A DNA stretch of 19,971 nt, taken from NCBI GenBank assembly GCA_023430285.1, contig JAEZAV010000053.1:1-19971 (forward strand), written 5' to 3'. Every line of letters starts with the position of its first letter. The first letter of the stretch is position 1. The DNA comes from Methanobacteriota archaeon (lineage in GTDB: Archaea > Methanobacteriota > Methanobacteria > Methanobacteriales > Methanobacteriaceae). Below the pieces are notes generated by a model. It saw only the letters and a list, made by a program, of their open reading frames with translations, was not told the DNA's origin and made no database searches. Position numbers and translations under genes: made by a program. Shown one piece after another: positions 13,875 to 19,971 of the stretch.

Positions 13875-14036
13875 AGTTCTCCCAAATAGCCCTATAATAC
13901 AGTTAAATGAATTTGATACAAAAATTTTAAAACTGTTCATTGTAAACAGATTATTTTGAGAAATAGGAAGAATAAATATTTGTTTAATAATTAGAGATTA
14001 TTTAACCCATCTATTAAAAAAATCAAAGGTGATTCC

Positions 14037-14759
14037 TTGAAATTAACATCCATTGGAGCAGATGTTTCATGCAACGATGTTTCATGTAGTAAGAACATGA
14101 TAACGAATATCGAGAGAGATATACACGAAATTGTGGATGCTGGTGCATTCAAAGCAGCTTTAACAAATGTAACTGGTGATGATGTTGTGATCAGTGCATT
14201 TGTAGATGATAATATGCTTGAAACTGTTAACAAAGCAATAGTGGATGTTTTATCAAAAAATGCCGAAGACATTGGAGATCTTGCCGGAATTTCTGATACA
14301 CCACAAGGTGCTGGTGAGGGAATATCCTATGCAGAAGCTAATATCAGACAGGATCGTTATCCTGATGGAGTTATACTTGCATTTGATACCTATGGGGGAG
14401 AACCATTCGTTAAAAATGTGGTGAAGTCTTCCATGGATGCAGCAAGAAGCATGGATCATGTTACAGATATAGGTGGCGGAAATCAGGGAACTATTGAAAT
14501 TCCCGGAGTAGGTTTTGTTTCTGATGAAACAGATGATCCTGTGGTTGTTGCAACAATTGAAGACATCGAAGCTGTAGGAGTTGTAGCAGGTGCCATGGTA
14601 GGGGCTGCTTTAGGAAATAAAAATGTATATCTTGTTAAAAGAGGAACTCCTTCCTACGTAATTCCTGGAAGTGTCATAGTTTCTGTTTCAGCATTCATGA
14701 ATGGGAATGTGATGGATCTTTCAGTGCCCCTCGCACAGAGGATGAGAATTTTAGGTTAA
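14037..14759 (+). CDS. Conserved archaeal protein of unknown function upstream of sucD
   Basis: I do not recognise this 240-residue soluble alpha/beta protein. Cys12 and Cys17 form a C-N-D-V-S-C pair near the N-terminus. Glycine-rich stretches include DTPQGAGEGISYAEA (88-102), FDTYGGEPF (116-124), TDIGGGNQGTIEIPGVGFVSDE (143-164) and GVVAGAMVGAALGNKNVYLVKRG (181-203), which hint at a phosphate or nucleotide-binding fold. The protein has the look of a well-kept enzyme rather than a recent import. The start is TTG at 14037, supported by AAAGGTGAT three bases upstream; no in-frame ATG lies near the beginning. It is 61 bases ahead of sucD on the same strand and could share its transcript, so a link to CoA or central carbon metabolism is possible but unproven. 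Confidence 0.75.
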   Translation: MKLTSIGADVSCNDVSCSKNMITNIERDIHEIVDAGAFKAALTNVTGDDVVISAFVDDNMLETVNKAIVDVLSKNAEDIGDLAGISDTPQGAGEGISYAEANIRQDRYPDGVILAFDTYGGEPFVKNVVKSSMDAARSMDHVTDIGGGNQGTIEIPGVGFVSDETDDPVVVATIEDIEAVGVVAGAMVGAALGNKNVYLVKRGTPSYVIPGSVIVSVSAFMNGNVMDLSVPLAQRMRILG

Positions 14760-14784
14760 AAAAAGGAATAATAATTATTTGTAG

Positions 14785-14794
14785 TTATATAAAA
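14785..14794 (+). promoter_or_regulatory. Candidate TATA box of sucD
   Basis: TTATATAAAA lies 27-36 bases before the sucD ATG. A start about 25 bases downstream would fall near the start codon, giving a nearly leaderless transcript despite the AGGGGAG ribosome site, so read-through from the upstream gene may also be used. Confidence 0.4.
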
Positions 14795-14820
14795 TTTCAA
14801 AATATTAGGGGAGATAAATT

Positions 14821-15681
14821 ATGATAATTCTTGATGAAAATACCCGGTGCATTGTTCAGGGAATAACTGGTAAACAGGGATCTTTCCATGCTGAACAGAT
14901 GCTTAAGTACAACACCAACATAGTTGCTGGAACCAGTCCTGGTAAGGGTGGTCAAAACTTTAATGGCCTTCCAATCTACAATTCCATTGAAGAGGCAAAG
15001 GACGAACTGGATATTAATGCATCTATTATTTTTGTTCCAGCATCCTTTGCAAAGGATGCTGCATTTGAAGCAATTTCACAGTTGGATCTCGCAGTTATCA
15101 TCACAGAACACATTCCTGTACATGATTCCATGGAGATAGTGGAATATGCAAAAAGGGAAAACACCATTGTAATTGGACCTAACACACCCGGTATAATCAG
15201 TCCAGGAATTGGGAAGCTTGGTATTATGCCTACTCATATATTCAACGAAGGAAACATAGGAATCGTTTCTAGAAGTGGTACTCTAACCTACGAAGTGGCA
15301 AATCAAGTCACAAATGCAGGGATGGGACAAAGTACTTGCGTAGGAATTGGAGGAGATCCTGTGGTGGGTCTTGACTTTGCAGATGTACTTCAAAGGTTCG
15401 AAGATGATGATGATACAGCTGCAATGGTTATGATTGGAGAAATTGGTGGAAACGCAGAAGAAATGGCTGCAGATTACATAAAGGAAAACATTAGCAAACC
15501 TGTTATTGCATACATTGCAGGTGTTACAGCACCTCCAGGTAAAAGAATGGGACATGCAGGTGCAATAATTGAGGGCGATGCTGGTACTGCAGAAACCAAA
15601 ATCAACGCCCTTGAAAATTCCGGGGCTCATGTGGCTGACAGACCCTCAGAAATTGCAGACCTAATTTGGGGTCTCATTTAA
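14821..15681 (+). CDS. sucD: Succinate-CoA ligase, alpha (CoA-binding) subunit
   Basis: This 286-residue subunit, with a beta subunit, interconverts succinate and succinyl-CoA with nucleotide cleavage. The CoA-binding Rossmann domain starts with VQGITGKQGSFH (12-23). The ligase domain contains GIVSRSGTLTYE (147-158) and the phosphorylated histidine H245 in GKRMGHAGAIIEG. The ATG at 14821 follows AGGGGAG with a seven-base spacer. The beta-subunit gene sucC is not in the window, so the partner must be elsewhere. In methanogens of this order the enzyme works in the incomplete reductive branch that leads to 2-oxoglutarate. Confidence 0.95.
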   Translation: MIILDENTRCIVQGITGKQGSFHAEQMLKYNTNIVAGTSPGKGGQNFNGLPIYNSIEEAKDELDINASIIFVPASFAKDAAFEAISQLDLAVIITEHIPVHDSMEIVEYAKRENTIVIGPNTPGIISPGIGKLGIMPTHIFNEGNIGIVSRSGTLTYEVANQVTNAGMGQSTCVGIGGDPVVGLDFADVLQRFEDDDDTAAMVMIGEIGGNAEEMAADYIKENISKPVIAYIAGVTAPPGKRMGHAGAIIEGDAGTAETKINALENSGAHVADRPSEIADLIWGLI

Positions 15682-15724
15682 TTCCATAGCAAAATATTCA
15701 TAGTAACTTAATCAATAGCTACTA

Positions 15725-15743
15725 ATCAAGTGAATTCCTTGAT
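15725..15743. repeat. Inverted repeat ATCAAG-N7-CTTGAT
   Basis: Two perfect 6-base arms flank TGAATTC, 44 bases after the sucD stop and 87 bases before HMG-CoA reductase. No T-run follows, so it may be a weak 3' structure or a chance dyad. Confidence 0.3.
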
Positions 15744-15829
15744 AAATACCATTTAATACAGAATAGAAATCGGGCATTAAAGACATTTTAAATGAATTTA
15801 ATTATTAAAATCAGTTTAAGTGAAGGATC

Positions 15830-17038
15830 ATGGCAGACGAAAAAGAATTAATCAATAAAATTGCTGATGGTCAGGTGAAACTGCATCAGATTGAAAAGTT
15901 TACAGATGATGTTGATGAAGCTGTTACCATCCGTAGAAAGTTCGTTGAAAAAGTTAGTAACACCGAACTTAAGCATATATCCAACTACTCCCTATCAATG
16001 GAAGAAGCATTGAAACGGAATATTGAAAATCCAATTGGAACTGTTCAAATACCTGTTGGAATTGCTGGACCTCTTGCTATCCATGGAGAACATGCAGATG
16101 GAAATTACTACGTTCCCATTGCAACCTCTGAAGGAGCATTAATTGCATCTATAAACAGAGGATTTTCTGCCATTAGAGCAGGAGGAGGAGCTACTGCAAG
16201 AATTATTGATGATAAAATGACCAGGGCCCCTGTTATAAAAACTGCTTCAGTTTCTGAATCTCTTAAAATTAAAACCTGGATTCAAACCAACTTCAGTAAA
16301 TTAAAAGAGGCTGCAGAGTCCACAACCAGACATGGAAAACTGGTTAAAATAGATCCTGTGGTGGTTGTTGGAAAATATGTTTATCCCCGGTTTGTTTACA
16401 CTACTGGAGACAGTATGGGAATGAACATGGTTACCATAGCCACAGAAACTGCTCTCAACATGCTCATGGAAGAAACATCGGGCCATGTTATTTCACTGAG
16501 TGGAAATGTGGATGTGGATAAAAAACCAGCTGCAATGAACTTGATCGAGGGAAGGGGTAAAACCATCAGTGCTGAAATTTCATTACCCCGAGAAGTTGTA
16601 GCAAAAACTTTGAAAACCACACCTGAAGCAATTGTAGAAGTTAACACCGCTAAAAATTTTGTAGGATCTGCAATTTCAGGTAGTATGGGTTTTAACGCTC
16701 ATTACGCCAATATGATTGGTGGTATTTTCTTGGCAACAGGACAGGATGAAGCTCACATTGTTGAAGGTAGTCTTGGAATAACTGTTGCAGAGGAAGATAA
16801 TGGAAATCTTTACTTCTCAGTGACACTACCAGATGTTCCAGTCGCAACCTTTGGTGGTGGAACAAGACTTGAAACTGCCAGAGAATGTCTAGAAATTATG
16901 GGAGTCTACGGTAGTGGTGGTGTAGGTAAATTTGCTGAAATTGTGGCAGGAACAGTTTTAGCAGGGGAACTTTCGCTCATGGGTGCACTCTCAGCAGGTC
17001 ATCTAGCAAGGGCACATAAAGATCTTGGAAGGGGCTAA
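15830..17038 (+). CDS. hmgA: 3-hydroxy-3-methylglutaryl-CoA reductase, class I
   Basis: This 402-residue enzyme reduces HMG-CoA to mevalonate with NADPH, the committed step to archaeal isoprenoid membrane lipids. It lacks the membrane domain of eukaryotic enzymes, as expected for archaea. Visible landmarks are ENPIGTVQIPVGIAGPL (66-82), the catalytic glutamate E101 in IATSEGALIAS, the cofactor motif GDSMGMNMV (193-201), the catalytic lysine in DKKPAAMN (231-232), the aspartate D306 in TGQDEAH and the histidine H396 in HLARAHKDLGRG at the very C-terminus. The ATG at 15830 follows AAGGA three bases away. It is 148 bases after sucD on the same strand; the gap includes an inverted repeat, so a separate promoter is likely. 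Confidence 0.97.
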   Translation: MADEKELINKIADGQVKLHQIEKFTDDVDEAVTIRRKFVEKVSNTELKHISNYSLSMEEALKRNIENPIGTVQIPVGIAGPLAIHGEHADGNYYVPIATSEGALIASINRGFSAIRAGGGATARIIDDKMTRAPVIKTASVSESLKIKTWIQTNFSKLKEAAESTTRHGKLVKIDPVVVVGKYVYPRFVYTTGDSMGMNMVTIATETALNMLMEETSGHVISLSGNVDVDKKPAAMNLIEGRGKTISAEISLPREVVAKTLKTTPEAIVEVNTAKNFVGSAISGSMGFNAHYANMIGGIFLATGQDEAHIVEGSLGITVAEEDNGNLYFSVTLPDVPVATFGGGTRLETARECLEIMGVYGSGGVGKFAEIVAGTVLAGELSLMGALSAGHLARAHKDLGRG

Positions 17039-17177
17039 TTCAAAACTATTTATTCTAGGAAAATAATTGAGTATAAAAATTAGAATAATATTGTTGAAGT
17101 TAACAATTTTGGACCATCTAGAATAAGTTAAAAAAAAATAAGTTTTCATGGAATTTAGTTAAGGAGAATTTCTACTC

Positions 17178-17762
17178 ATGTCAATACGGGAATTTATACA
17201 GGAATATCTTAAAATGAGCCGTTATGTTGCTTTAGGGACACTTGACGGAATTTTAGCAGTTATGGGTGTTACTCTTGCAGCTAGTGGAGTGGCCAGTGCA
17301 GGTGGTGTGCCAATTCCCAACTACGTAATAGGATTGACTGGTTTAAGTGGAGGAATAGCATTAGCTCTCTCCAATGCATTTGGTTCTTTTATTGGTGAGC
17401 GGGCAGAAGAAGCTCGTAATTTAAGAGAACTCGAACAAAAAATGGTTATTGGTGAAGGAGCTCTTGATGATACTGTTATTCATAAGCAGGCCAAAAAAAG
17501 GGTTTACATGAGCATGTTTGTCCATGGATTTTCGAGTTTTATTGGTTCATTCGTCCCAGTACTTCCTTTTATATTAATTGCAAGTAGGATGACTGCCATA
17601 TTTACAACCATAGGACTCTGTTTCATTGCATTGGTGATCCTTGGAGTTTACCTTGGAAAGGTTTCAAGGGAAAGCCTGCTTAAAACCAGTGTTGAAATTG
17701 TGCTCATTGGTGTTTTAATTGGTGTTGTGAGCTTCGTGATCGGTGGAGGTCACGGAGGCTAA
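17178..17762 (+). CDS. VIT1/CCC1-family (TIGR00267-like) membrane transporter
   Basis: This 194-residue integral membrane protein resembles the VIT1/CCC1 family of iron and manganese transporters. The N-terminal part contains RYVALGTLDGILAVMGVTLAA with Asp22-Gly in the first membrane helix, followed by a second helix with SNAFGSFIGERAEEA (65-79) whose acidic residues lead into a charged cytoplasmic stretch (80-108). Three more hydrophobic segments lie at about 112-135, 137-160 and 169-189, for five helices in total. The C-terminus ends GGGHGG. The ATG follows AAGGAG by about eleven bases. It is a single gene between HMG-CoA reductase and a convergent TatD gene. Substrate is inferred from the family only. 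Confidence 0.8.
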   Translation: MSIREFIQEYLKMSRYVALGTLDGILAVMGVTLAASGVASAGGVPIPNYVIGLTGLSGGIALALSNAFGSFIGERAEEARNLRELEQKMVIGEGALDDTVIHKQAKKRVYMSMFVHGFSSFIGSFVPVLPFILIASRMTAIFTTIGLCFIALVILGVYLGKVSRESLLKTSVEIVLIGVLIGVVSFVIGGGHGG

Positions 17763-17767
17763 AACCA

Positions 17768-17775
17768 TTTTTTTT
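17768..17775 (+). terminator. Oligo-T terminator between the VIT1-like gene and tatD
   Basis: A T8 run begins seven bases after the stop of the VIT1-like gene in the 31-base gap between convergent genes. No hairpin precedes it. Confidence 0.4.
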
Positions 17776-17793
17776 AAACATTGAGTGTTTCAT

Positions 17794-18639
17794 CTAAATT
17801 TCAAGGTTTACATTGTAAACCTTCTCAACATTTTCTACATGGATCCTGTAGGCCTCATCTTCGCTGAGCAGGCCTTGATCTATCATTTCTCTGGTGCGTC
17901 TTGGTACTGTTTTAGGACCTAATACTGCTCCAGGACGTGTTTTATCATCCAAGTAGTCTGTTTCCATTAAAATATTTTTTCCCTTTTTTAAACCAGTTTT
18001 TACGACATCCTTGGTAGCTATGAGGGAGGGAAGCAGTCCGTGATTTTCTTCTTCAAGCACGAAGGGTCCTGAAAAATGTTTTATAACCTTGTTTCTGGGA
18101 AGTCCAACTTTATCTGCCATTTCTGCAAATTCTAAGTATTGGTTTGGACCTGCAGATTCTGTGTGAAGCTGAACTGGACAACTTGCATCTTTGGCAAGTT
18201 CCATGGCATAAACTAACAACCTGTTTTGAGCATCGAGTTCTTCAGGGCTGACTTCATAGTGCGGCCTTCCAACTTCGCCGATTGCAATTGCTTCACCATC
18301 TAAAACCAGTTTCTGAGCTATTTCTAGGGCATTTCTTATTTTTTGTTCTGATTGGGAAACATCCATTCCGGCTTTTATAAGTCTTGAAAGTTCTGCTGGA
18401 TGAACACCCACAACAGGAAATGCTTTAACATCTGTTCCAGTGTTGATTTCATTCACATATTTAATTACAAGTTCCATGGCTTCTTTGTAATCTGTTGTGT
18501 TTACTGTCCACGTTGGTTTGTTTGGTACTATCATGAAGGAACCTCCAGCCCTTGAAAATTTGTTTGCTGTTTCCAAGGGTCCTTCGCCGTTAATAGGATC
18601 AACGTGTATGTGATTGTCTGTTACAGGAATTTTATCCAT
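17794..18639 (-). CDS. TatD-family metal-dependent hydrolase
   Basis: This 281-residue TIM-barrel amidohydrolase carries the full metal-ligand set of the TatD family: H10-I-H12 near the N-terminus, E122 in IGEVGRPHYE, H159 in VQLHTE, H188 in VIKHFSG and D228 in LMETDYLDD. TatD proteins are reported nucleases, but archaeal members are diverse and the substrate is not certain. GGAG lies eight bases before the ATG at 18639. The gene begins 20 bases after the aroE stop on the same strand, so the two are very likely co-transcribed; the chemistry does not link them in an obvious way. Confidence 0.88.
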   Translation of the reverse strand: MDKIPVTDNHIHVDPINGEGPLETANKFSRAGGSFMIVPNKPTWTVNTTDYKEAMELVIKYVNEINTGTDVKAFPVVGVHPAELSRLIKAGMDVSQSEQKIRNALEIAQKLVLDGEAIAIGEVGRPHYEVSPEELDAQNRLLVYAMELAKDASCPVQLHTESAGPNQYLEFAEMADKVGLPRNKVIKHFSGPFVLEEENHGLLPSLIATKDVVKTGLKKGKNILMETDYLDDKTRPGAVLGPKTVPRRTREMIDQGLLSEDEAYRIHVENVEKVYNVNLEI

Positions 18640-18659
18640 ACTAAAATCTCCTTACCATC

Positions 18660-19520
18660 TCATATTTCATCCAAATCAAGTTCGTTCATGAGGGCACCTT
18701 GGAATATTTCAACTGGAGGTTCTATCCCTGTCCAGATCTTAAATGCTTCCACACCCTGATATATGAGCATTTTTATGCCTGAAATTGATTTTGCCCCTGC
18801 TTTATCTGCTTCCTTCAATAAACCTGTTTTCAGTGGGTTGTAGACTATGTCGTTAACCACCATATCGGGATGCATCATTTCTGCAGTTACAACGGGTTTT
18901 TGATCAATGTTTGGATACATTCCCACAGGAGTTGTGTTTATTAGAATATTTGTATCTGAAAGCTCTTGGGTGAGATTTTCATCGAGTCCTGAGACACGAA
19001 CTTCATGATCCAATTTTTCAACCAGATCAGTTTTGAGTTCAACTGCCTTTTCAACTGTTCTGTTAGCTATGACCAAATTATCCACACCACTTAAAAGAAG
19101 CTGAAAGGCTATTGCTCTTGAAGCTCCTCCCGCACCGAGTATAACTACTTTTTTATTTTTTACCAGTGTTTCCTCTTCAATGGCCATAACTGCCCCAATA
19201 CCATCGGTATTATGGCCTACTGCACCATTTTTTCCGAATTCTATGGTGTTTACAGCACCTATGAGTCCTGCTGCAATATCCAAATAGTCAAGATAGTTTA
19301 TTACCTCGGTTTTATGGGGTATTGTAACGTTGAATCCCTTGACTCCAAGTGATTGAGCTCCGAGTATTGCATCTTCAAGATGTTCTGCTTTGACTTGAAA
19401 TGGTACGTAAATATTATCCATACCCAGTTCTTTAAAGGCTGCATTATGCATTCCTGGTGATAGTGAATGTTCAACAGGGTCACCTATAATTCCGAAAACA
19501 TTTGTTTTTCCAGTAATCAT
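18660..19520 (-). CDS. aroE: Shikimate dehydrogenase
   Basis: This 286-residue enzyme reduces 3-dehydroshikimate to shikimate with NADPH. The substrate domain shows GDPVEHSLSPGMHNAAF (13-29), the catalytic lysine K70 in NVTIPHKTEV, N91 in GAVNTI and D106 in NTDGIGAV. The cofactor domain has GAGGASRA (129-136), NRT after the second strand (NADPH preference), NTTPVGMYP and DIVYNPLKT. The ATG at 19520 is preceded by GGAG six bases away. Together with aroD in this window it covers two consecutive shikimate-pathway steps, but they are in separate transcription units on the minus strand. Confidence 0.97.
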   Translation of the reverse strand: MITGKTNVFGIIGDPVEHSLSPGMHNAAFKELGMDNIYVPFQVKAEHLEDAILGAQSLGVKGFNVTIPHKTEVINYLDYLDIAAGLIGAVNTIEFGKNGAVGHNTDGIGAVMAIEEETLVKNKKVVILGAGGASRAIAFQLLLSGVDNLVIANRTVEKAVELKTDLVEKLDHEVRVSGLDENLTQELSDTNILINTTPVGMYPNIDQKPVVTAEMMHPDMVVNDIVYNPLKTGLLKEADKAGAKSISGIKMLIYQGVEAFKIWTGIEPPVEIFQGALMNELDLDEI

Positions 19521-19655
19521 TTAGATCTCCATATAAATTTTTTTTAGGATGTGACTTAAAATTCATTCACCTTCTACTCTGTTCTAACATCAATATAACA
19601 ATTGAGAAATGAAAAATTATTTAGGATGGATACTTAAGTTAGAGTTCTATTCTGC

Positions 19656-19681
19656 AGAGTTTTACAATTAATAATGGGTTT
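19656..19681 (+). repeat. Upstream element shared with the htpX leader (copy 2)
   Basis: AGAGTTTTACAATTAATAATGGGTTT matches 11575-11601 with two small length differences. It lies 137 bases before the HARP start, and a TTTTATAA sequence follows each copy at differing distance. Confidence 0.4.
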
Positions 19682-19710
19682 TCGGTTCGTTGTTTAGTGA
19701 TTTAGAAATT

Positions 19711-19721
19711 CTTTTATAAAG
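19711..19721 (+). promoter_or_regulatory. Candidate TATA box of the HARP gene
   Basis: CTTTTATAAAG is a good archaeal TATA match about 100 bases before the ATG, predicting a start near 19745 and a leader of about 70 bases. Confidence 0.4.
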
Positions 19722-19817
19722 TGGACTTCATATATTTCTGTATAGGATTTGGTGACAGTTTAATTATTTAATGATTAATTGTTGGTAACTTATGTAAAAA
19801 TGGATTGAGGTGTACAA

Positions 19818-19971
19818 ATGCTTGCAAAACAGAGATTTGTTCTGGATACCACTGCTTTTACAGATACTCAACTTAGAGATGATTATGGTGAAGGTGATCT
19901 CTCAAAAACAGTTGATGCAATGCTTGATCTCATTGCAAAATCAAGAATTAAACTCAATATAAGCTGTCATA
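19818..19971 (+). CDS. HARP (UPF0278) RNA-free RNase P / RNA ligase partner protein, 3'-truncated by the window edge
   Basis: The first 51 residues match the start of the UPF0278/RNA-ligase-partner family, whose members are homologues of Aquifex RNase P: a compact PIN-domain protein that cuts the 5' leader from pre-tRNA without an RNA subunit. The start MLAKQRFVLDTTAFTD carries the first PIN-domain aspartate (Asp10), and MLDLIAKSRIKLNISCH is the next conserved block. The ATG at 19818 follows GAGGTG six bases away. The gene runs off the window, so the remaining active-site acids cannot be checked. Archaea with HARP often also have the usual RNA-based RNase P, so it may be a backup or specialised enzyme. 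Confidence 0.88.
   Translation, partial: MLAKQRFVLDTTAFTDTQLRDDYGEGDLSKTVDAMLDLIAKSRIKLNISCH

Larger units (their letters stand above)
13719..14036. other. Divergent intergenic region between aroD and the SucD-linked gene
   Basis: This 318-base AT-rich gap carries the aroD promoter region (dyad at 13745-13762) and a strong plus-strand TATA-like sequence at 13859-13874. The latter is about 165 bases before the TTG start at 14037, so either the leader is long or another promoter nearer the gene is used (for example AATAAATATT near 13971-13980). No open frame of useful length was seen. Confidence 0.5.
19521..19817. other. Divergent intergenic region between aroE and the HARP gene
   Basis: This 297-base AT-rich gap holds the second copy of a 25-base element (19656-19681) shared with the htpX upstream region, and a TATA-like CTTTTATAAAG at 19711-19721, which would give the HARP gene a leader of about 70-75 bases. 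For aroE the minus-strand sequence near 19553-19564 (GAATTTTAAGTC) is a weak TATA candidate. No coding frame is supported. Confidence 0.5.

Noticed and set aside
13931..13950. CTGTT/AACAG hairpin as a small RNA or riboswitch
   Set aside because: A five-base stem in AT-rich DNA with no further structure is not enough.
15725..15743. ATCAAG/CTTGAT dyad as a terminator of sucD
   Set aside because: No T-run follows and the stem is only six pairs; kept as a low-confidence repeat only.

Overview
The window looks like a stretch of chromosome from a methanogenic archaeon of the order Methanobacteriales, probably a mesophilic Methanobacterium-like organism. The basis is as follows: an archaeal clamp loader (RFC small and large subunits), a class I HMG-CoA reductase for ether-lipid isoprenoids, a gene with the start of the HARP/UPF0278 RNA-free RNase P family, an F420-non-reducing-type [NiFe]-hydrogenase pair, an FwdC-like beta-helix protein, an archaeal sortase, low GC, GGTGAT/GGAG ribosome binding sites, TATA boxes and oligo-T terminators. 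The genus is inferred; no rRNA or other marker gene is present. I see no tRNA, rRNA, CRISPR array, insertion sequence or integrase.

Layout. 1-1284: the end of an MscS channel gene, overlapped by a sortase-like gene. 1588-4791: a tight four-gene operon of small 2[4Fe-4S] ferredoxin, V4R-domain protein, and hydrogenase small and large subunits, closed by a hairpin terminator. 5018-6262: a Roadblock/LC7 protein with a long acidic linker. 6407-8848: rfcS-rfcL with zero spacing, then a terminator. 8883-9572 (minus): a protein resembling a degenerate PP-loop ATPase. 9910-10836: a stand-alone FwdC-like beta-helix protein. 10920-11543: a DedA membrane protein. 11722-12681: an HtpX membrane protease carrying an EF-hand loop. 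12715-13718 (minus): aroD, then a YwbE-like protein. 14037-17038: an unassigned conserved protein, sucD and HMG-CoA reductase. 17178-17762: a VIT1/CCC1-like membrane protein. 17794-19520 (minus): aroE followed by a TatD-family hydrolase. 19818-end: the start of a HARP gene.

How the genes fit together. Most are housekeeping: replication (RFC), aromatic amino acid synthesis (AroD, AroE), incomplete reductive TCA/CoA chemistry (SucD), isoprenoids (HMGR), tRNA maturation (HARP) and envelope functions (MscS, sortase, DedA, HtpX, VIT1-like). The most unusual unit is the ferredoxin-V4R-hydrogenase operon. It has a complete [NiFe] active site and a three-cluster small subunit, but none of the usual partners (MvhD, FrhB, HdrA) that would show where its electrons go. 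Instead it has a V4R ligand-binding protein. It is the best candidate here for an undescribed system. Other points of interest are a sortase with no arginine after its catalytic cysteine, the EF-hand inside HtpX, and several palindromes at promoters.
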